This document shows, piece after piece, positions 47,701-60,189 of a stretch of DNA of 64,000 nt. This DNA comes from Aphanomyces cochlioides (lineage: Eukaryota; Oomycota; Saprolegniomycetes; Saprolegniales; Verrucalvaceae). The DNA is taken from contig JAHQRK010000001.1 of NCBI GenBank assembly GCA_019828595.1, positions 3,100,001 through 3,164,000 on the forward strand. Reading direction: 5' to 3'. Under the pieces are notes generated by a model that saw only the letters and a list, made by a program, of their open reading frames with translations, made no database searches and was not told the origin of the DNA. Position 1 is the first letter of the stretch. Each line of letters starts with the position of its first letter. Both the position numbers and the translations under genes were made by a program.

Positions 47701-50700
47701 CTTGGTGGAGAAGGAAAGAACGAACGATTCCATGCCGTAGGTGCTCTCAATCGCGTCTCCAAGCTCGTCATTCAACGCCTCAAGCTGCAACCGCATCCAT
47801 TCTTCATGCTCAAAGTCGTCCAGCTCTATGAAACGCTCTGTGTTCGCCATGGACTCATGGTCGTCGGCGCGACTGGCGGCGGTACTTTGATCTCTCCATC
47901 GACACGGTCGCGTGACGAATATGCTGTAGGCAAGTCGAGCAATCTCAAAGTGCTCTGTGATACACTCACGGAGCTCAAGAAGCTCGGCGAGCAAGGCTTT
48001 GCGTATGAAGAAGTGATCATCTACCAGCTCAATCCGAAATCCATCACGATGGGACAGCTCTACGGCGAATTCGACGCGAGCACGCATGAATGGCAGGACG
48101 GCATCCTGAGCACACTCTACCGCGCCGCCGCGTCGAGCACCAACTCGGATCGCAAGTGGGTCATCTTTGACGGCCCCGTCGATGCGATCTGGATTGAAAA
48201 CATGAACACCGTCTTGGACGACAACAAGAAACTCTGCTTGAGCAGCGGAGAGATCATCCAGATGTCCCAAGAGATGACCATGATGTTTGAAGTCGAAGAT
48301 CTCTCCGTGGCGTCGCCCGCGACGGTCAGTCGCACCGGCATGGTCTACATGGAGCCCGCGTCGCTCGGATTCGATCCCCTCATCACGAGTTGGTACTGCC
48401 GCCATCCCCGAGCGACGTCGTCGACTTGACAGCATCTCGTAGGCTTGAAACCCTCGCGCACGACTTCTCGAACGACACCAAGAGGCAGCTCCAGTGGCTC
48501 TTTGACCATTTCGTCCGACCGAGCATGGCGTTCGTGACGGCGCATGTCAAGGAATGGCTGCCGCAAATTCCAAACAATTTATGCCAGAGCCTCATGCGCC
48601 TCCTCGACTCGTTCTTTGCCGTCTTGAACGGCGAAGAGAAGAAAGACGTCCGCGTCGAGCATGTTTCCTTTTTCTCGCGGCATATTGCGGAATTGTTTGT
48701 CTTCTGCTTGGTCTGGTCCATCGGCGCGACGGGCAACGAAGCTGGCCGCGTCAAGTTTGACGCGTACATTCGCGAAGAGATGCTCGCGCATCCGGGCATC
48801 CATCTACCCATGCCGACGGACGGCTTGGTCTACGACTACGCGCTGGACCGCGCGACGGAGAGCTGGAAACTCTGGCTCGACACGATTCCAAAGTACGTCG
48901 TGCCGGCGGAAGCGTCGTTTTCCGAACTGGTCGTGCCGACGAGCGACAGCGTCCGGTCGACGTTCCTCATGCAGCTCGCGCTCACGCAAGGCGTGCACAT
49001 GCTCATCGTGGGCCCGACGGGCACGGGGAAGACCATCAATGTGAATCAATTCCTCGAGCGCGTCGACAGCGACAAGTTTGTCCCGCTCAAGCTGACGTTC
49101 TCGGCGCAGACGAGCGCCAACCAGACGCAGGATTTCCTCGACAGCAAGATGGAGAAGCGGCGCAAAGGCGTGTACGGCCCGACGGCGGGAAAGAAGTTTA
49201 TCATCCACATTGACGACTTGAACATGCCGAAACAGGAAGAATACTTTGCGCAACCGCCGATTGAAATCCTCCGCCAGTGGTTTGACCAAGGAGGATGGTA
49301 CGACCGCAAGCTGCTCGTCTTCCGCAACATTGTCGACGTCGTCTTTGTCGCGTCCATGGGCCCTCCAGGCGGCGGTCGCAATCCCATCACGCCGCGCTTC
49401 ATCCGCCATTTCAACCTCATCGGATACACGGAAATGTCGGACGACAACAAGAAGCAAGTGTTTGCGACGATCGTCGCGAGCTTTTTGGCAAAGTTCTCGG
49501 AAGAACTCAAGCAGCCCGAGATTGGCGTCGCGCTCGTCAAGGGCTCCATCTACATTTACAACACGATCATCAACGAACTCCTCCCGACGCCCGCCAAGGC
49601 GCATTACACTTTCAACTTGCGCGACTTGGCCAAAGTCTTCCAGGGCGTTCTCATGGGCGACATGAAGCGCATCGTCAAGCTCGAGCAGCTTGTACGGCTC
49701 TGGGTGCATGAAAACATGCGCGTCTTTGAGGATCGCTTCACGACGACGAGCGACCACGAGTGGTTTCACGACCAGCTCCAAGGCCAGCTCGCTCTCCATT
49801 TTGGTCCAAAGCTAGGCGTGCCAGACGTCGCGCAGGTCTGCCGTCTCGTTGGCGCGCTCATCTTTCTTCGTGATAGAACCAAGACGCGATGGCCGACGCC
49901 AAGGCCAAAGTGTGGGAAATCGTCGTCCCGAGCGCGAATTTAATCTTTGGAGACTACATGATTCCAGGCGCGGATCCAAAGATCTACGACGAAATCACCG
50001 ACATGGACAAGCTCGTGGCGCAAGTCGAGGAATATTTGAACGACTACAATGCGGAATCGAGCGCGCCGATGAACTTGGTCATGTTTATGAACGCGATCGA
50101 GCATGTTTCGAGGATTGCGCGGATCATTCGCCAGCCGCAAGGCAATGCGCTGCTTCTCGGTGTCGGCGGGAGCGGCCGACAGAGTCTAACGCGGCTCGCG
50201 GCATACATGGCCGAGTACGGATGCAGACAGATTGAGATCTCCAAGGGGTACAGCGTCGCCGACTGGCGTGACGACTTGAAGAAATGCTTGATGAAAGCCG
50301 GCGTGGAGGAAAAACCGACGGTGTTTCTCTTCTCGGACGTCCAAATCGTCCATGAGATCATGCTCGAAGACATCAACAACATCCTCAACACGGGCGACGT
50401 CCCCAACTTGTACGCCCCCGAAGACATCGACGCCATCACGAGCCATTGCCGCAATTTATGCGTCAAGAAGCGCATCGCCGCCACGAAACTCAACATTTTT
50501 GCATGCTACGTCGGCCTCGTGCGGCAGAATCTTCATCTCGTGCTCTGCATGAGTCCGCTCGGCGGCACTTTCCGCGACCGCATTCGCATGTTTCCATCAC
50601 TCGTCAACTGCTGCACGATCGACTGGTTTAGCGAGTGGCCGACGCAAGCGCTCCAGTCCGTCGCGATGAACGCGCTCACGACGGTCGATCTCAAGCTCGG

Positions 50701-53700
50701 AGACCAAGTCGGCGCCGTCGTGAACGTCTTCCAGGTCGATTTACACAGAGATGGAGCTCATGCTATCGTTGTAGAATATGCACCAAACAGTCGAGCACGA
50801 GAGCTCCAACTACTTTCAAAAGCTCCGTCGATACAACTACGTGACGCCGACGTCGTACCTCGAGCTGCTCTTCACGTTCAAGAGCGTCTTGCAGACCAAG
50901 CGCGACGAAGTCACGGGCACCACCAGTCGGCTGCAGAATGGCGTGGATAAAATCATCGCGACGAAGGCCCAAGTCGCAGGGATGCAGGAACAACTCGTGG
51001 CGCTCAAGCCACAGCTGGAGAAGACGCAGATTGAGGTCGAAGCCATGATGGTCAAGATCACGGAGGACAAGAAAGACGCCGACGAAACGAAAGCGGTGGT
51101 CGAAAAGGAAGAGCAGTTTGCAAACAAAAAGGCCGCCGACACGAAAGCCATCGCGGACGACGCGCAGCGCGATCTCGACGAAGCGTTGCCAGCGCTAGAC
51201 GCCGCGACGCAGTGTTTGAACAAGCTCAAAAAGTCCGACATTGACGAAGTCAAGGCGATGAAGAACCCGCCGCACGGTGTCCGCCTCACGATGGAAGCGG
51301 CGTGCATCATCTTTGGCATCAAGCCGACGCTCAAGACAGATCCTGACAAGCCAGGGCAGAAGATCAAGGACTACTGGGAGAGCGCGCAGAAGACAATCCT
51401 CGGCAATGCCAAGAAACTCCTGGAAGACATGGTCAAGTTTGACAAGGACAACATTGGCGACAAGACGATCCAGCAGATCGATCCGTACATGGACATGGAG
51501 GAGTTTTCGCCCGCGTCCGTGCGCAAAGCGTCGGTCGTACGTCGCTCGTCCGAGATATCGTGCGTCATGTCGTCGTAGGCTTGTGAAGCGATCTGCATGT
51601 GGGTCCGCGCCATGCACACGTACAACAAAATCGCAAAGTTGGTCGAGCCCAAGAAGATCGCGCTCGCGGAAGCCCAAGTCGAGCTGGACGTGACCATGCG
51701 AGTGCTCGCGGACGCCAAAGGCCGCTTGAATGCCGTCATTGAGCGCCTCCGTGAGCTCGAGAATGGCTACAACGCCGCCGTGGAGAAGAAAGACCAGCTC
51801 ATTCAAGACGTCCGACAGTGTGAAATCCGACTTGGTACGCTCCATCGCCGCCGCCGTCGCCGTCTGACTTGTGTGTAGACTCGGCACTCAAGTTGATTTC
51901 GCTCCTCGGTGGGGAAGAAGCGCGTTGGGTGATCACGATCAAGCAGCTCATGGAGGATTTGAAGAATTTAGTCGGCGACGTCGTCATTTCGTCCGGGACG
52001 ATCAGCTACCTCGGGTGCTTCACGAGTGAATTCCGCGATATTTGCATCGCCTCTTGGTACAATTCGCTCGCCAAGCACGGCGTGCCACACACGCGGGGCT
52101 GCAACATCATCACGACGCTCGCGGATCCTGTCAAAGTCCGCGGGTGGCAAATCGCCGGTCTTCCTTCCGACAACTTGTCGGTGCAGAATGGAATTATCAT
52201 GGCGAGAGCGCGTCGGTGGCCGCTCCTGATCGATCCGCAAGGCCAAGCGAACAGATTTATCAAAAACCTCGGCAAGGACACGTCCGAGAACGGCATCGAC
52301 GTCGTGAAGAGCACGGACAAGGGATTTATCAAGGTCTTGGAAAACGGCGTGCGCTTTGGCAAGTGGATCTTGATGGAAAACGTGAGCGAGTTCCTCGACG
52401 CGGCGCTCGAGACGGTCTTGTTGCAGACAAAATTCAAGCAAGGCGGGCAGCTCATGATGAAAATCGGCGACACGACGATTCCGTACAACGCGGCGTTCCG
52501 TTTCTTCATGACGACCAAGTTGCCGAATCCACATTATCCCCCCGAGACGTGCGTCAAAGTGTGCTTGCTCAACTTTACGATCACGCCGACGGGGCTGGAA
52601 GAGCAGGCGCTCGGCGTGGTCGTCCAGGAAGAAATGCCAGAGCTCGCCGACAAGAAGAACTCGCTCGTCGTCTCGAACGCCAAGATGAAAGCCGAGCTGC
52701 TCGACATTGAAAACAAAATCCTCTACATGCTCGCCAACTCGCAGGGCAACATCCTCGACGACACGGACTTGATTGAGATGCTCGGGAAGGCCAAGGTGAC
52801 GTCGGAGGACATCAATGAGAAGATGGCCGAAGCCGAAGTGACCGAGAAGACCATCGACGAGACGCGCGAATTGTACCGCGGCGTCGCGAATCGAGCGTCG
52901 TTGCTTTTCTTCTGCATCGCCGACTTGTCGATCGTCGATCCGATGTACCAGTACTCGCTCTCGTGGTTTGTCGAGCTCTTCATCAAGGTAAGACCGCGCG
53001 CCGTCGTGGCCGCATTTTTTTATCGTTTTTTAGAGTTGCCGCGCCGCCGAGCCGAGCGATGTCCTCGAGACGAGGTTGGCCAATTTGATCGATTTCGCGA
53101 CGTACGCGCTCTACAAGAACATTTGCCGGTCGCTCTTTGAAGAGCACAAGCTCCTCTTCTCGTTTCTCCTCACGATCAAGCTCCTCCAAGGCCGCAACGA
53201 GATCGATCCGCTCGAGTGGCGCTTCTTGATTTCAGGCTCCACGCCGACAAAAGACACGGACGCGAGGAATCCCAACCCGACGTGGATCGAAGACCGCGCA
53301 TGGACGGAGTTCTGCTGCCTCACGACGCTGCCCAAGTTTGACGGCCTCGCCGCGAGTCTCACGCTGCACGAAGACGTCTGGCGGCAAATGTTTGACTCGA
53401 ATGACCCGCACCTGTCGTCGCTCCCGATGCCGTTCCAGTTCTCCCTCAATAGCTTTCAGAAACTCTGCACGCTGCGGTGCATCCGCCCGGATCGCATGAC
53501 GGAAGCGATTCAATTGTTCGTCGCCGAGCATTTAGGCCAGCGATTCATCGAGCCGCCGACGTTTGATCTCCCGGGGTCCTACGCCGATTCCAACGTGACA
53601 ACGCCGCTCATCTTTGTCCTCTCGACGGGATCCGACCCCGCCAAGGATCTCCTCTTGTTCGCCGACACGATGAAGATGGGCCGCAAGCTCAATTCCATCT

Positions 53701-55510
53701 CGCTCGGCCAAGGCCAAGGCGTGATCGCGTCCAAGATGATTGACGACGCGATCACGAGCGGCAAGTGGGTGCTTCTGCAGAACTGCCACTTGGCGATCTC
53801 GTGGATGTCGTCGCTCGAACGAATCTGCGAGGAACTCAATCCAGAGACGACCCATCGGGACTTTCGACTCTGGCTCACGTCACGGCCGAGCGCGTCCTTC
53901 CCGACGTCCGTCCTCCAGAACGGCGTCAAGATGACCAAGGAGCCGCCCAAGGGCATCCGCGCCAATCTCAAGAACTCGTACATCAAAATGACCGACGAGA
54001 TGCTCGACGCGACGAGCAAACCCGAGACGTATCGGAAACTTCTCTTTGGCCTTGCATTCTTCCACGCCGTCGTGATTGAGCGGAAGCGCTTTGGACCGCT
54101 CGGATGGAACATCCCGTATGCCTTCAACGACACGGACTATGACATTTCGAGGGCGCAGCTTGAGATGTTTCTCGACTTTTACGACGTCGTGCCGTACAAA
54201 GTGCTCTGTGTCATGACGTCCGTCGTGAATTACGGCGGGCGCGTCACGGACGACAAGGACATGCGCACGATCGACGTCATCCTTGAAGGGTTCTTCAACG
54301 ACAAGATCCTGAGCGACAACTACTGGTTTTCCAAGAGCGGCACGTACAAGTCGATCCCCGTGTCGAGCGCAGACAATCCCAAGAGCCCATTGACGCACTA
54401 CATCAACTACATCGACTCGCTGCCGCTCAATCCGGACCCGGAAGTGTTTGGTATGCACGAGAACGCCAACATTACATGCGCGATTGCAGAAACGTTCAAC
54501 AACTTTGACATCATCTTGAGCCTCCAGCCACGGATGAGCTCTGGCGGCGGGCAGTCGCGCGAAATGATCATTGAGCTCCAGGCGAAAGAGATCGAGGACA
54601 AACTGCCGCCGCTCTTTGACATCGACTTCACCAACGTGCGGTATCCCGTCATGTACGAAGAATCGATGAACACCGTGCTGGTTCAAGAAGCTCAGCGGTA
54701 CAACAACCTCCTCACGGTCATGAAGACGTCCTTGCCGCTCCTCCAGCGGGCACTGAAAGGTCTTGTCGTCATGTCTGCCGACTTGGAAACCATGTCGAAC
54801 TGCATTTTCAACCAAAAGGTAAGAATATGCATTCTTTTGCGCGTTCCTGACCACACATTTAGGTTCCTCCAGGGTGGGAACGCAAAGCATATCCATCGCT
54901 CAAGGCGCTGAATCCGTGGGTGGAGGAGCTGCTCGAGCGTCTTCGTTTCCTCACGCACTGGATCAACGATGGCATTCCGCCGGTCTTTTGGCTCTCGGGT
55001 TTCTTCTTCCCGCAGGGATTCCTCACAGGCACGCTGCAGAACCACGCGCGTGGCTTCAATATCCCCATCGACACACTCTCTTGGGACTTTATCATGGTCC
55101 CTGAGCCGCTGGAAGCGATCAAGACCAAGCCACAGAAGGGAGGATGCTATACGTATGGGCTCTTCATCGAAGGCGCACGATGGGATATGCACGCGTACTC
55201 CCTCGCCGATCCGATTCCAAAAGAGCTCTTCTCCAAGATGCCAATCATGCATTTGATGCCCGTCAAGCACCGCGAGGCCCCCAAGAGCGGCATTTATCGC
55301 TGCCCCGTGTATAAAATCCTCACGCGCACGGGCACGCTGTCGACGACGGGTCACTCGACCAACTTTGTCATGTGGATTGAGATCCCGTCGGTGAAAGACA
55401 CGATCTGGCGCAACTCGCTCGTCTCCGAGACGAATCTCCAAGTCCAGTTTGCCGATCAGGACTACTGGATCAAGGCTGGCGTTGCGTGCTTCTTGTCGCT
55501 GCGGTATTAG
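41798..55510 (+). CDS. Axonemal dynein heavy chain, 13.7-kb multi-exon gene
   Basis: The motor of flagellar bending. A first exon of 18 nt (ATGCCGAGCCCGACCAAG) is joined over a 44-nt intron (41816-41859) to a charged N-terminus; coding stretches then follow with short introns to the TAG at 55510, about 4,300 aa. The tail and linker run to about 46.8 kb. AAA1 Walker A is GPAGTGKT (46848-46871) with the tract [11 protein letters not shown] and [18 protein letters not shown]2 Walker A (GATGGGKS) is split by an intron at about 47.89 kb. AAA3 is GPTGTGKT (49011-49034) and AAA4 GVGGSGRQ (50159-50182). The coiled-coil stalk runs from about 50.9 to 51.8 kb, AAA5-6 to about 54.5 kb, then the C-terminal domain. 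The motif style suggests a single-headed inner-arm type (inference). It faces the P450 gene with 28 bp between stops. Confidence 0.94.
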
Positions 55511-55538
55511 CCATCCAAATACATATATAAATTATCGC

Positions 55539-57214
55539 TTACGCTGTCGACGTGGCGCAAGGCGGCGTGGGCTTGCGCATGGCATTGGTCTTTGTTCTCG
55601 CAATGGGGACGATAGGAAGGCCTCCATGGGCAAACAATGCAATGCCAAGCGTTAGACGAGGTGTGTCCGACTTGGCTGACTCGAAACGGAACTGTTGGAA
55701 CAACGAGCAGAGAATGTACTTGACTTGGAGGAGGGCAATGCGCTGGCCGACGCACTTGCGCTTCCCGGCGTTGAAGACGGGGTATTCATAGTCTGTCGGT
55801 GGCGAGAAGGACGGATCGAGCCACCGTTCGGGGATAAACTTGTCAGCGTCGGTCCATCGCGTTTTGTCGCGGCCCATGACGAAGGGGGAATACTCGAGGT
55901 TGACTCCAGCAGGGACAAAAGTTCCGTCCTAGACAAACCATGAGTTTCTGCAGCCTAGACAAGGGGACTTACAGGGAGGACATCGTCGTGCACGGCGCAT
56001 TTGAGCTCGAGAGCCGTGGGGGGAAAGAGGCGCCAGGTCTCTTTCATCACAGCTTCCAAGTACTTGAGCTGCGCGACGGCATCGTAGTTCATAGCATCGA
56101 CGCCTTCGACTTCAGCAAATATTTTGGCTTCGACTTGAGGATGTTGGCTGATCAAGTGGATGATCCAGAGGAGACTGCTGGCGACAGTCTCGCGACCAGC
56201 CAACATGACTGTCATCATCATATCACGCAGGAATGTGTCCGTGATGGCTTCGCCGGCCTTCTGGCGAGCTACGAGCTGGGAGAGAATGTCGGAACTTCCA
56301 CTTGCTCCTTCTATCTTGCGTGTATGGATGATGCGATAAAACATTTCATCGATCTCCGCCATGACGGCCTTGAGCTGCATCTCGGACGGCATGCACCATC
56401 CAAACCACTTGTACCAAGGCTTGGTGAATCGACTGGCCGTGATTGTACTCGCATCGCGGAAGAGGTTGTGGAAGTGCCTTGAGTTCATTTCCGCGGGAAC
56501 GTGGCGGCCAAAACCCATGTGGAATGAAATGTCGGTGGTGAGCGTGAGCAGTACGAGTTCCATGTCGATTGTGTCGTTCTTTTGCGAGGCAGCATGCAGA
56601 GTTGCAATGCACTTGGCCGTGTGCTCCGCAAAGACGGACTTCATGTACTTGCGGAATGAGTTGACCGAGAACATGGACGACATGAGCTTGCGCTGGAGCG
56701 TCCACAGCGGCGAGTCGGGGTTGATGGCGAAAATGGCTTGGCCCATTACTTCAGCGCATGTTTCTTGCATCATCTTGGGCTTGATGTAGTTGTCAGAATT
56801 TGTTTGCAGGACGTATTCAATGTTTTCAGGCTTGTTGGTCACAATCGAGCCATCCATGAGGCAATCGACGCGCGTGGCATAAGTGCCCCCGTACTGCTCG
56901 GCCATCTCGAGCTTCCACCAGTGAATACGGGGCAGACTCATGCCGAGTTGATGCAGGTTGCCAATGATGGGGAGCGAGGGGGGACCAGGTAGGTGTCGAA
57001 TGCTCACGGCAATCCGCCATTTTCGCTTGACAACAGAGAATAGTTGAAGGAGGATGTGTCCCCCGGCTGCCACGAGCAAGCAAACGGTGAGGGCAACCAC
57101 GAGTGGATTGATTGAGAGAGATCCGGCTTGGTGACGTCCAACAGTCGCGTTTGTAAGGTAGAGTCGACGAGGGTTGCAAATGCTTTGCGAGGGGGCTACA
57201 AGGCACAGCTGCAT
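55539..57214 (-). CDS. Cytochrome P450, CYP86/CYP4-clan-like, two exons
   Basis: Exons 57214-55973 and 55928-55539 (complement), intron 44 nt (gtaagt...tgtctag), 543 aa. An N-terminal membrane helix (LVVALTVCLLVAAGGHILLQL) and the proline hinge LPGPPSLPIIGNLHQLG place it in the ER membrane. The I-helix is LAGRETVASSLLW, the K-helix EAVMKETWRLFPP (ExxR), the PERF region FIPERWLDP and the heme loop FNAGKRKCVGQ with the Cys ligand. The I-helix AGRET and the heme loop point to fatty-acid omega-hydroxylase-type families rather than CYP51, so it should not be counted as part of the sterol pathway. The substrate is unknown. Confidence 0.92.
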
Positions 57215-57734
57215 GCTACGCTGCTAGATGATAAATGAGTCTGGCCAACTCAGTTCTTGACAAATGTTTTCGGCTTCAGACGAGGGTGAGCTTTGCGAAA
57301 TCATCAAAAGCATCGACGCTCCTCTTCAGGGAGCGTGTAATGGCCTTGAAAGTTGCTTGTCAAGTAGCTTGCACTGCATTCCCGTGACAGAGTCGCATTC
57401 GGTCATGGAGGAGAGTTGTCTGGCCACCGTTCGGCTCCGATACTTGGAGCGGGTGGTCCCACGGTGTCATCTCATCAGAAATCTCGTCGGCAAGGCAGAC
57501 TCAAGTTACAACGGGATATGCAGGAACAAGTCGGTTGGGTACATCTCGGGAAAGAAAATAATTGACGCGGCGGGAGCTGACTGACTTGCTGCCGGCTGGG
57601 GGGACTGAACGACGCGGGGGAGATTTTTCGTGTTTGTGTTCGGAGGTGTCGACTGAAAACCCGACGCGACATTTGAAGCTGCCGAGATGCCGAGGCGGTT
57701 TCCTTCGAGTGCGGGGGTCATTTCTGTACATGCA

Positions 57735-58049
57735 CTAGACACCCAAATCGTCGAAATCGAAAGGCTTGCTGACCACACTGATCGTCTTGATGCCTTTTTT
57801 ACACACTTCGTGGCGGCCATTCAAGAATATCAGGCAGGAATGGATTGACTTCCCACAGCGAACTTCAAAGATCGCCACGCCATTTCCTTGCTCAAAAGAT
57901 TCCAAGCTTCTGTCTGGGAGTGGGGTTTTGTTCACTCCAGAGCAGGTTAATGCGTGCGGGGTACATCGTACGTCGACATGCTTTGCCATCGCACGATCAA
58001 GGGGAGATCCAACGGCGCTGTGGCATCCATATCCATTGTGACGCATCAA
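57735..58049 (-). CDS. Possible small gene of unknown function
   Basis: 104 open codons ending FDFDDLGV. The central stretch NGVAIFEVRCGKSIHSCLIFL followed by CKKGIKTISVV alternates like beta strands and looks protein-like, but I recognise no family. Better starts inside it (MAKHVDVRCTPH) would give 85 aa. Part of the region is open in another frame too. Splicing to a downstream Pro/Ser/Gln-rich frame (57506-57730) is possible but no clean phase was found. The rest of 57215-58256 holds nothing I can support. Confidence 0.3.
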   Translation of the reverse strand: MMRHNGYGCHSAVGSPLDRAMAKHVDVRCTPHALTCSGVNKTPLPDRSLESFEQGNGVAIFEVRCGKSIHSCLIFLNGRHEVCKKGIKTISVVSKPFDFDDLGV

Positions 58050-58256
58050 CGGTCAAGAGCAAGCGCTGTTGTTGTTTGTGCTTGGCACGACTCGGAACGA
58101 ACTTCTTTAGACGGCTCATAAGTTGAGGAAGTTCGCGAAGGGACGAGCGGCTCGTATTTCAAAGATATGATGCCTTTTGAAAAGTGTTAACTGTCATATT
58201 TAATATAAAATTTGAGAGCATGGCAAGAGTTGGTATGGGCAAAGACCAGTTGTGTC

Positions 58257-59444
58257 ATGGGCAATGGAACGAGTCGCGACGTCTCCATCGAGAGACTGGA
58301 CGATGCGATTGCTTCGTTCCGCGATCCAAAACTTATCGCTGCGGCTGAAATGACCGCATTGGATGCACTTGGAGGCGGAATCATCTTCTTTGGAGGTGTT
58401 TCCCTCACTCAATTAGCCATGTATGTGAGCCGCGTATCAGCTTCGACACCGATAGTACCAACCGTGGTTGGAGCTGTCGGCGTGACAGCTTCCAGCATCC
58501 TCGTTGGAGCGTTTTGCCTTCGCAGTCGAGAGCCGTGGGCATCCTCAGAGTCAATTCTGGATTACTTGCGTGAAGTACCCGCGAAGCTTTTCTTCATGGA
58601 TCCAACGCCAGTCCAAATGACCGCTGCTGCAGCCACTGGCTTGCTTCTCTTTCGGTCCTTCGTCGACCGATCACTATTCCTTACAGCGTGCATAGGCTCT
58701 TAGGAGGTCGTTTTCATGCCATTGCCCCCAGCGATTTTCGTCACCCTGGTGCATTTGCACATTCAAGGATTTCTCTCCCCGCCACGCTCGAGGTAGACGC
58801 TTGCATCTCATTCATTTCCGCTCATATTTGGTGTCTTTAGTATGCTGACGGAAGCGCCCGCGCTGTAATACAGAGCTTAGGACGGCTCTATGGCTGCCAC
58901 ACGTGCGGTGTGCGCAAAGCCACGTCCAAATTCCACGCAGACCATCAACCTCCAGTCATGGTAGCTAAAGCTGACAACGCCAGGCTGTGGAATCGACTGA
59001 TCGCCGGTCCAGTCGTCCAGCGGTACGCACTTGTGATTGTAGCCAGGTATCACCAAGAACTACAGATATTACCCCCAGTGTGACGCATGCTCCAACATAC
59101 AAGGAGCGCAAGTAAAGAAGAATGCTCAAAAACTGAAGCTTCACCTCATGAGCGTCCGACCGTACCATGCAACGGGACTTTGGATGGTTCTCTTTGGTGC
59201 GGGAGGCCTTGGCGGCTACGTCGCAGAGCGCAGTTCACCAGAGCCGACAATTATGGAACAAGTGGCAGCCAAGGCCACAGATGTGTTTCAGCCCATGACA
59301 CTCGAGAGACTGCGAGAACGTGAAGCCGAGCTCAAGCAAGAACGGAAACATGAAAAAGATGCACGAGACCGGGATGCCATCGACGAGGAATTGGCATCCA
59401 TTCGACAAAAGAAAGCCCGGGTCAAGGCTCTAAATCGCTCTTAA
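58257..59444 (+). CDS. Membrane protein with CxxC...DHQPP...CxxC site, four exons
   Basis: Exons 58257-58654, 58687-58792, 58841-59022 and 59066-59444; 354 aa. The first intron is only 32 nt, the others 48 and 43. The start MGNGTSRDVS is a myristoylation-type N-terminus. Hydrophobic segments lie near residues 45-65 and 70-90 and again in the last quarter (GLWMVLFGAGGLGGYV). The middle has GRFHAIAPSDFR, then YGCHTCG, FHADHQPP and YPQCDACSNIQG: two CxxC pairs around an Asp-His-x-Pro-Pro, like a treble-clef or HNH-type zinc site. The C-terminus is a charged helix (RLREREAELKQERKHEKD). I do not recognise a named family. Exon joining keeps the frame throughout, which supports the model. Its stop lies 5 bp from the stop of the next gene. 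Confidence 0.75.
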
Positions 59445-59449
59445 CTTGT

Positions 59450-59951
59450 TTATTCCGCGTGAATATCTTTCAGGTTGTGTTCTTCCATGAATGCACGCCA
59501 ATCTCCGCTCTGTACGACTGTAGCCGCATTCTCTTGAGGAATCGTTCCAAAGTATGTCCATGCGCGAACAGTGTTCTCGCCGCAATTGACGTCGACTTCA
59601 ACACGGTCGTACTCATTCGAAGGATGGTTGGGTCCAAAGTATTCCTCAAGGGCATCAAGTCCACGCATGAGTTGCTCGTACTCGCTTGGATCATCCACGG
59701 TCAAGATTTCTCCGTAGACTGCGCCAGATCCATGGTACATGCCCGGGTACCCTTCTTCAAAATGGACCAAGGTTGCATTGGCAATACTGCCTCGATTCGC
59801 GACCCATCGGAGACTCTTGTAGTGGCTGACATGGCGTTCAAAGTTACGAAATCCTCTCCTGCATCCTCATAGCGTCAAATACAAGCACAGAGAGCTCCAG
59901 GACTTACATCAGCGTCCCATAGACGAAGAAGGGAAGCTGCTGGTGTGCCAT
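59450..59951 (-). CDS. Gamma-glutamylcyclotransferase / AIG2-like protein, two exons
   Basis: Exons 59951-59908 and 59858-59450 (complement), intron 49 nt, 150 aa. The start MAHQQLPFFVYGTLM spliced to RGFRNFERHV gives the family's nucleotide-loop-like motif FVYGTLMRGFRN. ATLVHFEEGYPGMYHGSG and VYGEIL follow, with the typical DALEEYFGP region and a C-terminal WTYFG. The family cleaves gamma-glutamyl amines or amino acids with 5-oxoproline release, in glutathione turnover. The expected acidic catalytic residue is probably one of the Glu in the EEG/YGE region (inference). It converges on the gene before it with 5 bp between stop codons. Confidence 0.85.
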
Positions 59952-60189
59952 ATTCGCGATATGTCAAATGGTCAAAATTAAGCGCTCCCATTGGCTATTA
60001 GTTTTAGTTCTAACCAATGAAATGTGATTATTTCATTATAAGGTAAATTGATTGGCCGAAAATCGAATAAATAAGTCCATATTGAAAAAAGAAAATGACT
60101 TGAGTTTATTATCGAACAGTCGATATCGTTCATTCGGAAACCAAGTCATCGATCGACATGTTCGCCTCCTCGCCGCGAGTTGCTAGGCT

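Noticed and set aside
48804..49799. 331-codon minus-strand frame inside dynein
   Set aside because: Same reason: the plus strand carries AAA3 with a clear Walker A.
53880..54896. 338-codon minus-strand frame over the dynein C-terminal region
   Set aside because: Antisense of conserved dynein sequence; no independent evidence.
43000..55000. Splitting the dynein region into several genes
   Set aside because: The coding blocks follow one dynein heavy-chain order from linker to C-terminal domain, with introns of usual size between them and no new start or promoter.
55539..57214. P450 as CYP51 of the sterol pathway
   Set aside because: The I-helix AGRET and heme loop FNAGKRKCVG fit CYP86/CYP4-type enzymes, not CYP51 motifs.
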